Assembly: GCA_023436605.1 (NCBI GenBank) | Contig: JAEZIQ010000056.1 | Span: 1-14,119 of the forward strand | Reading direction: 5' to 3' | DNA: 14,119 nt | DNA from: Actinomycetes bacterium | Lineage (GTDB): Bacteria; Actinomycetota; Thermoleophilia; Solirubrobacterales; 70-9 | Shown here: positions 1-6,360 of the stretch, one piece after another | Position numbering within the stretch: position 1 is the first letter of the stretch | Layout of the letters: each line of letters opens with the position of its first letter | Notes under the pieces: generated by a model | The model's input: the letters and a program-made list of their open reading frames with translations, nothing else | Database searches by the model: none | Told to the model about the DNA's origin: nothing | Position numbers and translations under genes: made by a program

Positions 1-16
1 GGGGGGGGTGGCGGCT

Positions 17-43
17 CCGGGGTTGGACTCCTACTCCCCCCGG
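17..43 (-). terminator. possible hairpin after the NHL/collagen gene
   Basis: On the minus strand, a 6-bp inverted repeat (CCGGGG and CCCCGG, 15-base loop) lies 19 bases past the stop codon of the NHL-repeat gene. There is no T-run after it, only GC-rich sequence ending in an eight-base homopolymer at the window edge. T-less hairpins often end actinobacterial transcripts, but in sequence this GC-rich a short hairpin also arises by chance. Confidence 0.22.
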
Positions 44-62
44 GGCGCCGTGACCGCCTGAA

Positions 63-1748
63 TCAGCGTCTGAGACCGAGCCGCATGTTGCGCCGCTCCG
101 AGTTGCCAGGGGTCGACCTGACCGCCAGGAAGACGTTGGCGGTACCGGAACGCTGACGGGTCAGGAGGTTCCTGATGCGGGCCGGAACCGTCACCCGGAA
201 CACTGCGGACTGACCGGCCGCGATCCGGTTCGGCCCCGCAACCCTCGCGCCCATCACGCGACCGCGCGAGCGCGCCTTGCCCTGCCGCTGCTGAACCACA
301 CATGCGACCTCGGGGCAACGCACCCGCACCATCGCCACCGGACCAGCACCGACCCGCACCACGTTCGCGACCTTGTTGATCCTCGGGGTTGCATTACCGC
401 TGGGACCGGTCGGTCCAGTCGGCCCCTTGGGACCGGTCGGCCCCGTCAGACCCGTCGCCCCGGTCGAACCCGTGGCACCGGTCGATCCCGTCGCTCCCGT
501 AGAGCCGGTGGCCCCGGTCGTTCCGATGCCTGTCGGGCCTGTAGGACCGGTGGCCCCGGTTGGAGATTCCACCGCGTTTCCGTAGAGGTCGACCTCACGC
601 CAGCCTCCGTCGAGCTTGAGGGTGTCCGTCTTCGTCCCGGTCGTCAGCGGGTCGAAATCGACCCCGATGCTGCACACGTGACCGGGCAGCAGAATCACGT
701 TCTCGCACTCCCGGTAATCCGAGGGCAGCGAGAAGTCCGATCCCGACTCAAGGCTCGCGGATCCCACATACATTGGCAGCACGTAGTTGTCGTTCTGCAT
801 GTACACCTGCTGGGTCGCGATCGGGTTGCCGAGAAAGACGTTTCCGAAATTCCTCGTCGTTCCACCGATCACCCGGGGGGCGAAAGCGAACACTGCGACC
901 CTCCAGTGGTAGAAGTCAGCAACCCAGAGATTCCCCTGCCAGTCGGCCGTGACCGCTGAAGCAGAGGAGAACTCTCCGGGGCCGTTTCCGAAGGCGCCGA
1001 ACTGCTTGACGAAGTCCCCGGCCGGGGTGAACTTCAGGACACGATCCGCGGTGTCGATCACGTAGATGTTCCCCGCTTCGCCAACCGCGACGTCGAGTGG
1101 CAGATTGAACTGCCCGGAACCGAACGTGAGCAGGGAAGCACCGTTCGAGTCGAACTTTTCGATCTCGTTGCCCCCGAAGTCAGCAACCCAGACGGTCCCG
1201 TCACTGGCGACATCAACGCCGTAGGGCGTAGTGAGTTTCGTGGTCCAGTCGGTCACGAATCCACCGTCGAGGTTGAACTTCTGAACCGAGTTCTTGAATT
1301 CGTCGGTCACATAGAAATCCCCGCCGGGACCCGTCGCGATTGCCTTGGGACTACGGAACTGACCGGGCCCGTCACCGAAAGATCCAAAGGTAGAGACGAG
1401 ATTGCCCTGTGAGTTGAAGACCTGGACCTGCGAGGCATCGGAATCGAGAGCGTAGATCCGACCTGCATTGTCGACGGCGACTGATTCGGGACCGTAGTCG
1501 AAGTGGGTGCCGTCGACCAGCTTGCCGAGAGACTCCCCGTCAGCGGCGTAGCCGTAGATCCCGTCCACCCTGGTGACGTAGATGTTTCCGTGACGATCCA
1601 CATCCATGCCGGTCTGCGAATTCGTGGCACCGGCCCAGTCCTTGACGAAGCGCTGCGAGTCGGCCGAGGCTGTGCCCGGCAGCAAGATTGCACACGTCAG
1701 TGCGATGAGGCCGGCAAGCAGCCCGAATCTACGTATATAGGACGTCAT
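63..1748 (-). CDS. secreted NHL-repeat (beta-propeller) protein with collagen-like Gly-X-Y stretch
   Basis: The 561-residue product starts with a Sec signal peptide: Arg-rich start, hydrophobic core at about 9-24, likely cleavage after ASA near residue 29. Residues about 45-295 hold NHL-type repeats (recurring G-N-I-Y-V-x-D blocks and V-x-x-F turns), expected to fold as a beta-propeller. Residues about 300-390 resemble an Ig-like ASH/choice-of-anchor D module (FGNVFLG, VDFDP). Residues about 395-451 are Gly-X-Thr collagen-like triplets with one two-residue slip (GI). The last 110 residues are basic, have a Cys pair (RCPEVACV) and look like a beta-sandwich. An earlier in-frame ATG at 1811 would lie inside the promoter; the ATG at 1748 has an AAGGAGG ribosome site and begins the signal peptide, so it is chosen. 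It is probably an exported surface or matrix protein. Ligand and role are unknown. Confidence 0.88.
   Translation of the reverse strand: MTSYIRRFGLLAGLIALTCAILLPGTASADSQRFVKDWAGATNSQTGMDVDRHGNIYVTRVDGIYGYAADGESLGKLVDGTHFDYGPESVAVDNAGRIYALDSDASQVQVFNSQGNLVSTFGSFGDGPGQFRSPKAIATGPGGDFYVTDEFKNSVQKFNLDGGFVTDWTTKLTTPYGVDVASDGTVWVADFGGNEIEKFDSNGASLLTFGSGQFNLPLDVAVGEAGNIYVIDTADRVLKFTPAGDFVKQFGAFGNGPGEFSSASAVTADWQGNLWVADFYHWRVAVFAFAPRVIGGTTRNFGNVFLGNPIATQQVYMQNDNYVLPMYVGSASLESGSDFSLPSDYRECENVILLPGHVCSIGVDFDPLTTGTKTDTLKLDGGWREVDLYGNAVESPTGATGPTGPTGIGTTGATGSTGATGSTGATGSTGATGLTGPTGPKGPTGPTGPSGNATPRINKVANVVRVGAGPVAMVRVRCPEVACVVQQRQGKARSRGRVMGARVAGPNRIAAGQSAVFRVTVPARIRNLLTRQRSGTANVFLAVRSTPGNSERRNMRLGLRR
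405..568 (-). repeat. in-gene tandem repeat encoding collagen-like triplets
   Basis: A degenerate 9-base/18-base repeat encodes about 19 Gly-X-Thr triplets, including four alternating G-S-T/G-A-T units, with GPT and GPK units towards the C-terminal end. The register slips once, where GI has only two residues. Such repeats change length easily by slippage and are a likely site of strain variation or assembly error. Confidence 0.8.
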
Positions 1749-1752
1749 TCCC

Positions 1753-1759
1753 CCTCCTT
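1753..1759 (-). promoter_or_regulatory. ribosome binding site fixing the NHL gene start
   Basis: On the minus strand AAGGAGG lies 4 bases before the ATG at 1748. It is a near-perfect Shine-Dalgarno sequence and decides the start against the upstream in-frame ATG at 1811. Confidence 0.8.
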
Positions 1760-1781
1760 GGTTTGTTCCCCGACCCCCAAA

Positions 1782-1811
1782 ACCGTACAGGGCACCCCAG
1801 TTGCGGGTCAA
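1782..1811 (-). promoter_or_regulatory. sigma70-type promoter of the NHL/collagen gene
   Basis: On the minus strand the -35 box TTGACC (1811-1806) is followed after 18 bases by the -10 box TACGGT (1787-1782). Transcription would begin near 1775, giving a leader of about 27 bases that holds the strong ribosome site. The position between the preceding terminator-like hairpins and the start codon fits. Confidence 0.55.
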
Positions 1812-1826
1812 GCTCGAAGACCCGAG

Positions 1827-1860
1827 AAAAAAAGAGGCCCCAACCTGCCGTCTCCGCCTC
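1827..1860 (-). terminator. Rho-independent-like terminator of the aspS operon
   Basis: On the minus strand GAGGC and GCCTC pair (5 bp, 17-base loop), followed directly by seven Ts (1833-1827). The stem is short and the loop large, but a T7 run is striking in this GC-rich DNA. It lies between the stop of the last gene of the aspS operon (1995) and the promoter of the NHL gene. Confidence 0.42.
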
Positions 1861-1874
1861 CGACATTGATCCCT

Positions 1875-1918
1875 AAATAAATAGGTGGGTGCCTATCTTC
1901 GTCCCGCGGGGGACATCG
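1875..1918 (-). terminator. two tandem hairpins after the Dph6-like gene
   Basis: Read on the minus strand, the first hairpin pairs GTCCC with GGGAC around CCGC (1914-1901), with outer TTCG/CGAA bases extending it to about 1918-1898. The second pairs ATAGG with CCTAT around six bases (1896-1881) and is followed by the T-rich TTATTTA. With the T7 hairpin further on, the 246-base gap 1749-1994 holds three stacked terminator-like structures and one promoter. I see no gene or RNA gene in it. Confidence 0.35.
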
Positions 1919-1994
1919 AAATCAGCTCCCGTGCCGTTGATGTTGGGTCAAATTATGAGACGGCTAACGAACAGGTTCGAGCCTCACGACCAAC

Positions 1995-2666
1995 CTACCA
2001 CTCCCGTGCCACGGAATCGGTTATCCGGGCATGGAGAAACCGGCCGTCGTCCGATTTGACGGTTTCGTCGCAGCTGAGTTCAACGGTCCCTGTGAGGACC
2101 GGGCCGCCGTGGACGAAGGTGTGGAACTCGCCGTTCTCCCCGCAGGCGTCGACCCCGTCCGGCAGTCGGCGAACGAAATTGAGGTCATACGGCACCCCCG
2201 GTCTGCCATCTGGAAACTGCTCCAGGTCCACCGCACACACCGTCGCCTCGAATCTCTCGACGAAATCCACCGCAAGTTCATGAGTGTCCCGCCCCCAGAG
2301 GGGAAATGTGGTCCTCCGACCGATCGCCTCGAGGCGAGCTTCCCGGTAGGCCCGCAGGTCCTCGAAAAAGAGATCACCGAACGCGACGGCGGACACTTCG
2401 GCCAGCGGCCCGTCGGCGAACGCACGACGGAGCCTCTCCTCGTAGGTCTCGTTAGCCGACCCGGCGGGGATTCCGATCTCGACCAGAGGCAGTCCGGCAA
2501 GTTCGGCCTGTTGGCGAAGGAGCCCGACCGGGACGTCGTGATGCGGAACTACGCTTCGTTCGGAATCGATAGTGCTGAGCAGCAGACCAGGTTCGTTGCC
2601 GGCCTCGCGCAAGGCCTCCAGAGCAAGCGCCGAGTCCTTGCCCCCGCTCCAGGAAAGGGCGAGCAT
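1995..2666 (-). CDS. Dph6-like ATP-binding protein (adenine nucleotide alpha-hydrolase fold)
   Basis: The 223-residue product has the PP-loop SGGKDS at residues 7-12, which binds ATP phosphates in the N-type ATP pyrophosphatase fold. It also has the family blocks FGDLFFEDLRAYRE (96-109) and GENGEFHTFVH (176-186). These identify the ATP_bind_4/DUF71 family, whose eukaryotic and archaeal member Dph6 amidates diphthine on elongation factor 2. Bacteria do not make diphthamide, so the substrate here is unknown; adenylation followed by amidation of some carboxylate is a reasonable inference. A longer frame opens at 2711, but the ATG at 2666 places the first beta strand directly before the PP-loop and shares one base with the stop of the upstream gene (TGATG), indicating translational coupling. 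It is the last gene of the aspS operon. Confidence 0.82.
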   Translation of the reverse strand: MLALSWSGGKDSALALEALREAGNEPGLLLSTIDSERSVVPHHDVPVGLLRQQAELAGLPLVEIGIPAGSANETYEERLRRAFADGPLAEVSAVAFGDLFFEDLRAYREARLEAIGRRTTFPLWGRDTHELAVDFVERFEATVCAVDLEQFPDGRPGVPYDLNFVRRLPDGVDACGENGEFHTFVHGGPVLTGTVELSCDETVKSDDGRFLHARITDSVAREW

Positions 2667-2953
2667 CAGTCGAGGTCGAGTCCGGACACCAGTTCTTCGG
2701 CCTCGGACCACATTCCCGGAGGGACCTGAAGGTGGATGTCACCCCGGCCCCACCGGTCGAGTTCCCAATCCGAGGTAAGTTCGGCCGGCAGGCCGTGTTC
2801 ACGGAGGACATCCCGCCACGCGAGGCCGGTGGCGAGATCCTCGAACTCGTGGACAGTGACCCAGTCGTCGAACCTGGGATCGCTGATATGAATCCGGCCG
2901 GACCCGTCCCCGATCGACTTCAACCGGTCTTTGGCGCGACGCAGGAACCCCAT
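2666..2953 (-). CDS. small DUF2007-like hypothetical protein
   Basis: The product has 95 residues, no signal peptide and no membrane helix. The pattern of a beta strand (WVTVHEFED), a helix ending in LREHGLPAEL, a variable Trp-containing loop and a closing strand and helix (IHLQVPPGMWSEAEELV) resembles the DUF2007 'putative signal transducing protein' fold, in which a short ferredoxin-like domain ends in a conserved V-P-x-x-x-x-x-A segment. Similarity is by pattern only. It starts 14 bases after the aspS stop without a good ribosome site, and its stop overlaps the start of the Dph6-like gene by one base. It is therefore probably co-transcribed with aspS and may modulate its downstream partner. 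No function can be assigned. Confidence 0.7.
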   Translation of the reverse strand: MGFLRRAKDRLKSIGDGSGRIHISDPRFDDWVTVHEFEDLATGLAWRDVLREHGLPAELTSDWELDRWGRGDIHLQVPPGMWSEAEELVSGLDLD

Positions 2954-2967
2954 GCCGTCGCCGCCGC

Positions 2968-4767
2968 CTAATCCTGGCCCGGCAGTTTCTTGTTGCGCAG
3001 CTCGATGCCGACGTCGCGCAGCTGAATGTCGTCCACCGGGGCCGGGGCACCGGTAAGCGGGTCGCCGCCGGACGCGGTCTTGGGGAAGGCGATCACGTCA
3101 CGGATCGATTCGACTCCGGCCAGCAGGGCAGCAAAACGGTCGACGCCGTAGGCGATCCCGCCGTGCGGCGGCGCACCGTACTTGAGCGCGTCGAGCAGGA
3201 AACCGAAGCGCTCGTGGGCTTCCTCATCGGAGATCCCCAGGATGGAGAAGATCTGCGCCTGAAGCTCCGGCTTGTTGATACGGATCGATCCGCCACCGAT
3301 CTCGACCCCGTTCCAGACCAGGTCGTAGGCCTGGGCCCGGGCCTCGCCCGGGTTTTCCGGATCGAACTCGCCGGCCGGCGCGGTGAACGGATGGTGGAGC
3401 GCATCCCAGCGGTCTTCCTCGGCGTTCCACTCGAAGAGCGGCCAATCGACGATCCAGCAGAACCGGTTGCCGGCGTCAGCCGGGATCAGATCCCAGCGTT
3501 CGGCCAGCCGGGTGCGAAGACCGCCGAGGATGGTCGCGACCATGGCGGGCTGATCGGCGGCGACCAGCATCAGGTCACCTTCCTCGGCCCCCATCGCTTC
3601 GTTCAGATTCTTCAGTTCTTCTTCGGAGAGGAACTTGGCGATCGGCGCGCGCCAGCCATCACCTTCGCGGAAGGCCCAGACCAGACCCTTCGCACCAAGC
3701 TCCTTGGCGTCGTCAATCAGGCCATCGAGCTGGGCCCGGGAAAGGTCGCGCTGGCCGAAGTTGATTCCCTTGACCTGTCCCCCGGCTTCGATCACGCCGC
3801 CGAAGGCCTTGAACTCCGTGCCGCGGAGGATCTCGGTCAGGTCCGTCAATTCATATCCGTAGCGAAGGTCGGGCTTGTCCGAGCCGAAACGGCCGATCGC
3901 TTCGTCGTAACACATGCGCTGGAAGGGGATCTCGACTTCGACGCCCATCTCGGCCAGCACATGCTGGATCAGGCGTTCGTTCACTCCGATCACGTCTTCG
4001 CCGTCGACGAAGCTCATCTCGATGTCGAGCTGGGTGAAGTCCGGCTGGCGGTCGGCTCGCAGGTCCTCGTCACGGAAGCAGCGGGCGATCTGGAAGTAGC
4101 GCTCGAAGCCCGAGACCATCAGGAGCTGTTTGAAGAGCTGTGGTGACTGCGGCAGCGCGTAGAAGGAGCCGCGCTGGAGCCGGGCCGGCACCAGGAAGTC
4201 CCGGGCACCTTCGGGGGTCGAAAGGGTCAGGATCGGGGTCTCGATCTCAAGGAAGCCTTCGCCGTCGAGGAATCGACGCATCGAGGTGGTCAGCCGGTGG
4301 CGCAGCTTGATCGCATCCTGCATCTGCTCGCGGCGCAGGTCGAGGTATCGGTACCTGAGCCGCGTTTCCTCGCCGACTTCGCCGTGGAAGCCCTCGATCT
4401 CGAATGGAGGAGTATCCGCTTCGGCCAGGACTTCGGCTTCCTTGACCCGGACCTCGAATTCGCCGGTGGGCAGATCCGGGTTCACGGTCTCTTCCGAGCG
4501 CGTCACGACATCGCCGGAAACAGTGATCACGTACTCGGAACGGAGCGTGTGAGCGAGCTGATGGGCGCCGCCGGCCTCGTCGGGATTGAAAACGAGCTGG
4601 ACCAGGCCGGTCCGGTCGCGCAGGTCGATGAAGATCAGACCACCGTGGTCACGGCGCCGATGGACCCAGCCGGAGAGCCGTACAGGGCTGCCAACCTTGT
4701 CCCCCAGGACCTGGCCACACCAGGTGTCGCGATACGAATTCGGATTCAGTTCAGGCGCGTCGTTCAT
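2968..4767 (-). CDS. aspS: aspartyl-tRNA synthetase, probably non-discriminating (AspRS / aspartate--tRNA(Asn) ligase)
   Basis: The 599-residue class II synthetase charges tRNA with aspartate in the cytoplasm. The N-terminal OB fold (about 15-125) has the anticodon-binding block WVHRRRDHGG (34-43). The catalytic core has motif 1 (FLEIETPILTLSTPEGARDF), motif 2 (FRDEDLRADRQPDFTQLD) and motif 3 (GIAYGVDRFAALLAG). The bacterial GAD insertion lies between motifs 2 and 3. Length is normal for bacterial AspRS (about 590). His41 aligns with His31 of the Pseudomonas aeruginosa enzyme, typical of non-discriminating AspRS that also charges tRNA-Asn; discriminating enzymes such as E. coli's have Leu there. 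The second marker position holds Glu93, typical of neither class. There is no clear ribosome site or private promoter; a strong hairpin lies 18 bases upstream. It heads an operon with the two small genes downstream. Confidence 0.97.
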   Translation of the reverse strand: MNDAPELNPNSYRDTWCGQVLGDKVGSPVRLSGWVHRRRDHGGLIFIDLRDRTGLVQLVFNPDEAGGAHQLAHTLRSEYVITVSGDVVTRSEETVNPDLPTGEFEVRVKEAEVLAEADTPPFEIEGFHGEVGEETRLRYRYLDLRREQMQDAIKLRHRLTTSMRRFLDGEGFLEIETPILTLSTPEGARDFLVPARLQRGSFYALPQSPQLFKQLLMVSGFERYFQIARCFRDEDLRADRQPDFTQLDIEMSFVDGEDVIGVNERLIQHVLAEMGVEVEIPFQRMCYDEAIGRFGSDKPDLRYGYELTDLTEILRGTEFKAFGGVIEAGGQVKGINFGQRDLSRAQLDGLIDDAKELGAKGLVWAFREGDGWRAPIAKFLSEEELKNLNEAMGAEEGDLMLVAADQPAMVATILGGLRTRLAERWDLIPADAGNRFCWIVDWPLFEWNAEEDRWDALHHPFTAPAGEFDPENPGEARAQAYDLVWNGVEIGGGSIRINKPELQAQIFSILGISDEEAHERFGFLLDALKYGAPPHGGIAYGVDRFAALLAGVESIRDVIAFPKTASGGDPLTGAPAPVDDIQLRDVGIELRNKKLPGQD

Positions 4768-4785
4768 CGAAGCGCCAGTCTTTCA

Positions 4786-4831
4786 GGAAATGGCGGCCGG
4801 CTCCGTTCAGAGTCCGGCCGCCCGCATTTCC
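4786..4831 (-). terminator. long hairpin over the stop of the secreted beta-helix gene, just before aspS
   Basis: A 15-bp inverted repeat: a 9-bp GC stem (GGCGGCCGG at 4792-4800 with its complement at 4814-4822, 13-base loop) plus an outer 6-bp stem (GGAAAT 4786-4791 with ATTTCC 4826-4831), with a 3-base bulge. It touches the TAG stop at 4831-4833. No T-run follows on the minus strand. It may be a T-less terminator, an attenuator or an RNA-end stabiliser for the upstream transcript. Confidence 0.6.
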
Positions 4832-6261
4832 TACTTCACACGGACCTTGAAGGCACGGAACGCGCTCTTGGTGTTCTCGCCCTTGTAGGTGGCACGGACC
4901 GGGTAGGCCTTTTTCTTCGCCCTGGGCTTGGCCGTCAGCTTGATCTTTGCCGTCTTGCTCGCACCAACCGCGATGGTCCCGAGGTTCCTGCAGGCCTTCC
5001 CCTTGACCTTCAGACCCTTCTTCGCTGCCTTGGAGATGTTCAGACAGACCCGAAGCTGATTCGCCGCCCCGGTTCCGTTGTTCCTGAGTACGACCTTGAT
5101 CACCTTGGTCTTCTTGCGTTTGATGACCTTTTTCTTCGGCAGGATCTTGGTGATCGCCAGTTTCGGCACCGGCTTGAACTGCGCCGCACCGATGTCGCAC
5201 TGTCCGGCCGGACGGCCGTATCCGTTCTGGTCCACTCCCGGGCACTGATCCGGCGGGTTGACGCCCCCGGCCGCGATTGCCGGCGACCCGGGCAGCAGCG
5301 CGTGGGTCGGGGTCTGGCCGCCGTTGTAGCGCAGCACCGGGTCCACCTTCACGTCGTCGCTGATCACGTTGGTCCCCGGGTCGAAGGCGATCAGGCAATC
5401 GAGCGGCCCCAGCGGCTGACCCTGCAGGACGTACCGCGGGTAGAAGTTCGGTCCGCTCGCGCAGTCGTAAGCCTCGTTAGCCGGCAGCACCCCGGTCCCG
5501 GAATTGCCGGCGTTCAGCACGTTGGTGAAGTCAACGCTGAGGCCGCCGGTCTCGGCGAACCCTCCGCCGTATCCGCCACCGCTGTTGTCCGCGTCGGCCT
5601 CGTTGCCGTAGATCGTCGAGCTCCTCACCGTCATCGACGCACCGCCCGGAACGTAAAGGCCACCGCCGTTACCTCCGGCCTTGTTTCCAGAGATGGTGCT
5701 GTTGACCATCTGCAGGTTGTTGTAGACCGCAATGCCGCCCGCCTGGTAGGCGCTGGAGTTCCCGTTCACGGTCACGTTCTCGAGCGAGGTAATGCCGGTC
5801 GAGTTGCGGATGCCGGCGCCATCCTCGATCTTGGTCAGCTTGCCACCGGTGATCTGAACGGCGAGGAACTTGACCAGACCGGAAGTCCTGTCGTCAAAAA
5901 CACGGTCGAGCTGATTGCCATCGATCACCACGCGGTCGGTTGGTCCGGCCGGCTGGATGTCGAGCGCATTCGCGCCGTCGATGTCAAAGTCGCCGGTAGC
6001 GTTGTCGTCCTCGTCGTCTCCGGCCCGGGTGATCTTGTACTCACCGGCGGGAAGGCTGATCGTGTCCGCCGCGAAGCCAGCCGGGCACCCTCCGAAGGAG
6101 ACGTTGTCCTGGGCGGCCGTGATCGCCTCGCGCAGCGAACAACTGGTCCCCGTGCCGTACTCGTCTACGGTCGTGTTCACGGTGATATTCACTGCGTGCG
6201 CCGCAGCCGGCGCCACCAGCATCACGAGAAGCGCGAACGCCCCAGCCAGAAATCGCTTCAA
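4831..6261 (-). CDS. secreted CSLREA-domain, right-handed beta-helix protein with Lys-rich C-terminal domain
   Basis: The 476-residue product has a signal peptide (MKR start, hydrophobic core 5-18, cleavage probably after AHA at 23). The motif CSLREA at 41-46 is the hallmark of the CSLREA domain at the N-terminus of secreted beta-helix proteins. Residues about 95-330 carry short Gly/Asn-rich rungs (for example NSTISGNKAGGNGGG) expected of a parallel beta-helix. A choice-of-anchor Q-like block follows (LLPGSPAI ... CDIGAAQF, about 333-375). The last 100 residues are very Lys-rich and resemble a CARDB/DUF11-type beta-sandwich that may bind anionic envelope polymers; this is inference. The start codon is TTG at 6261, supported by GGAGGG five bases upstream and by the signal peptide. 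It lies between hisS and aspS with its own promoter. Ligand unknown. Confidence 0.88.
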   Translation of the reverse strand: MKRFLAGAFALLVMLVAPAAAHAVNITVNTTVDEYGTGTSCSLREAITAAQDNVSFGGCPAGFAADTISLPAGEYKITRAGDDEDDNATGDFDIDGANALDIQPAGPTDRVVIDGNQLDRVFDDRTSGLVKFLAVQITGGKLTKIEDGAGIRNSTGITSLENVTVNGNSSAYQAGGIAVYNNLQMVNSTISGNKAGGNGGGLYVPGGASMTVRSSTIYGNEADADNSGGGYGGGFAETGGLSVDFTNVLNAGNSGTGVLPANEAYDCASGPNFYPRYVLQGQPLGPLDCLIAFDPGTNVISDDVKVDPVLRYNGGQTPTHALLPGSPAIAAGGVNPPDQCPGVDQNGYGRPAGQCDIGAAQFKPVPKLAITKILPKKKVIKRKKTKVIKVVLRNNGTGAANQLRVCLNISKAAKKGLKVKGKACRNLGTIAVGASKTAKIKLTAKPRAKKKAYPVRATYKGENTKSAFRAFKVRVK

Positions 6262-6266
6262 AGTTT

Positions 6267-6272
6267 CCCTCC
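6267..6272 (-). promoter_or_regulatory. ribosome binding site for the TTG start
   Basis: On the minus strand GGAGGG sits five bases before the TTG at 6261. No ATG or GTG at this spot would preserve the signal peptide, so this site decides the unusual start. Confidence 0.75.
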
Positions 6273-6310
6273 GGATTGTCGGGCCTCCCCAGGTTCGGCC
6301 CGTTTATCGG

Positions 6311-6339
6311 ATCGTATTGGCGGCACCGGACCCGGTCAA
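6311..6339 (-). promoter_or_regulatory. sigma70-type promoter of the secreted beta-helix gene
   Basis: On the minus strand TTGACC (6339-6334), a 17-base spacer and TACGAT (6316-6311) form a near-consensus promoter in the 99-base gap after hisS. Transcription would start near 6304, with a leader of about 43 bases. Its -35 box is identical to that of the NHL/collagen gene. Confidence 0.62.
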
Positions 6340-6360
6340 GGCCCGCAAGAGCCCAGCCGG

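Noticed and set aside
1..62. Small gene or end of another gene at the left edge
   Set aside because: Only GC-rich sequence with a weak hairpin and an eight-G homopolymer; no start, stop or ribosome site gives a supportable gene.
405..568. CRISPR-like or regulatory tandem repeat
   Set aside because: The periodicity is in frame with the NHL gene and encodes Gly-X-Thr triplets, so it is coding collagen-like sequence.
1936..1998. Possible tRNA-like or tRNA remnant (GGTTCGAGCC near 1976 and inverted GTTGG/CCAAC ends)
   Set aside because: The span is too short, the T-arm loop would be six bases, and no D-arm or anticodon arm can be drawn. The T-loop-like string is probably chance.
3163..4146. 327-codon plus-strand frame opposite aspS
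   Set aside because: Antisense shadow of aspS with no independent support.
4768..4785. T-box or riboswitch leader controlling aspS
   Set aside because: Only 18 bases separate the hairpin from the start codon; there is no room for a specifier loop or T-box bulge and no such motif is seen.
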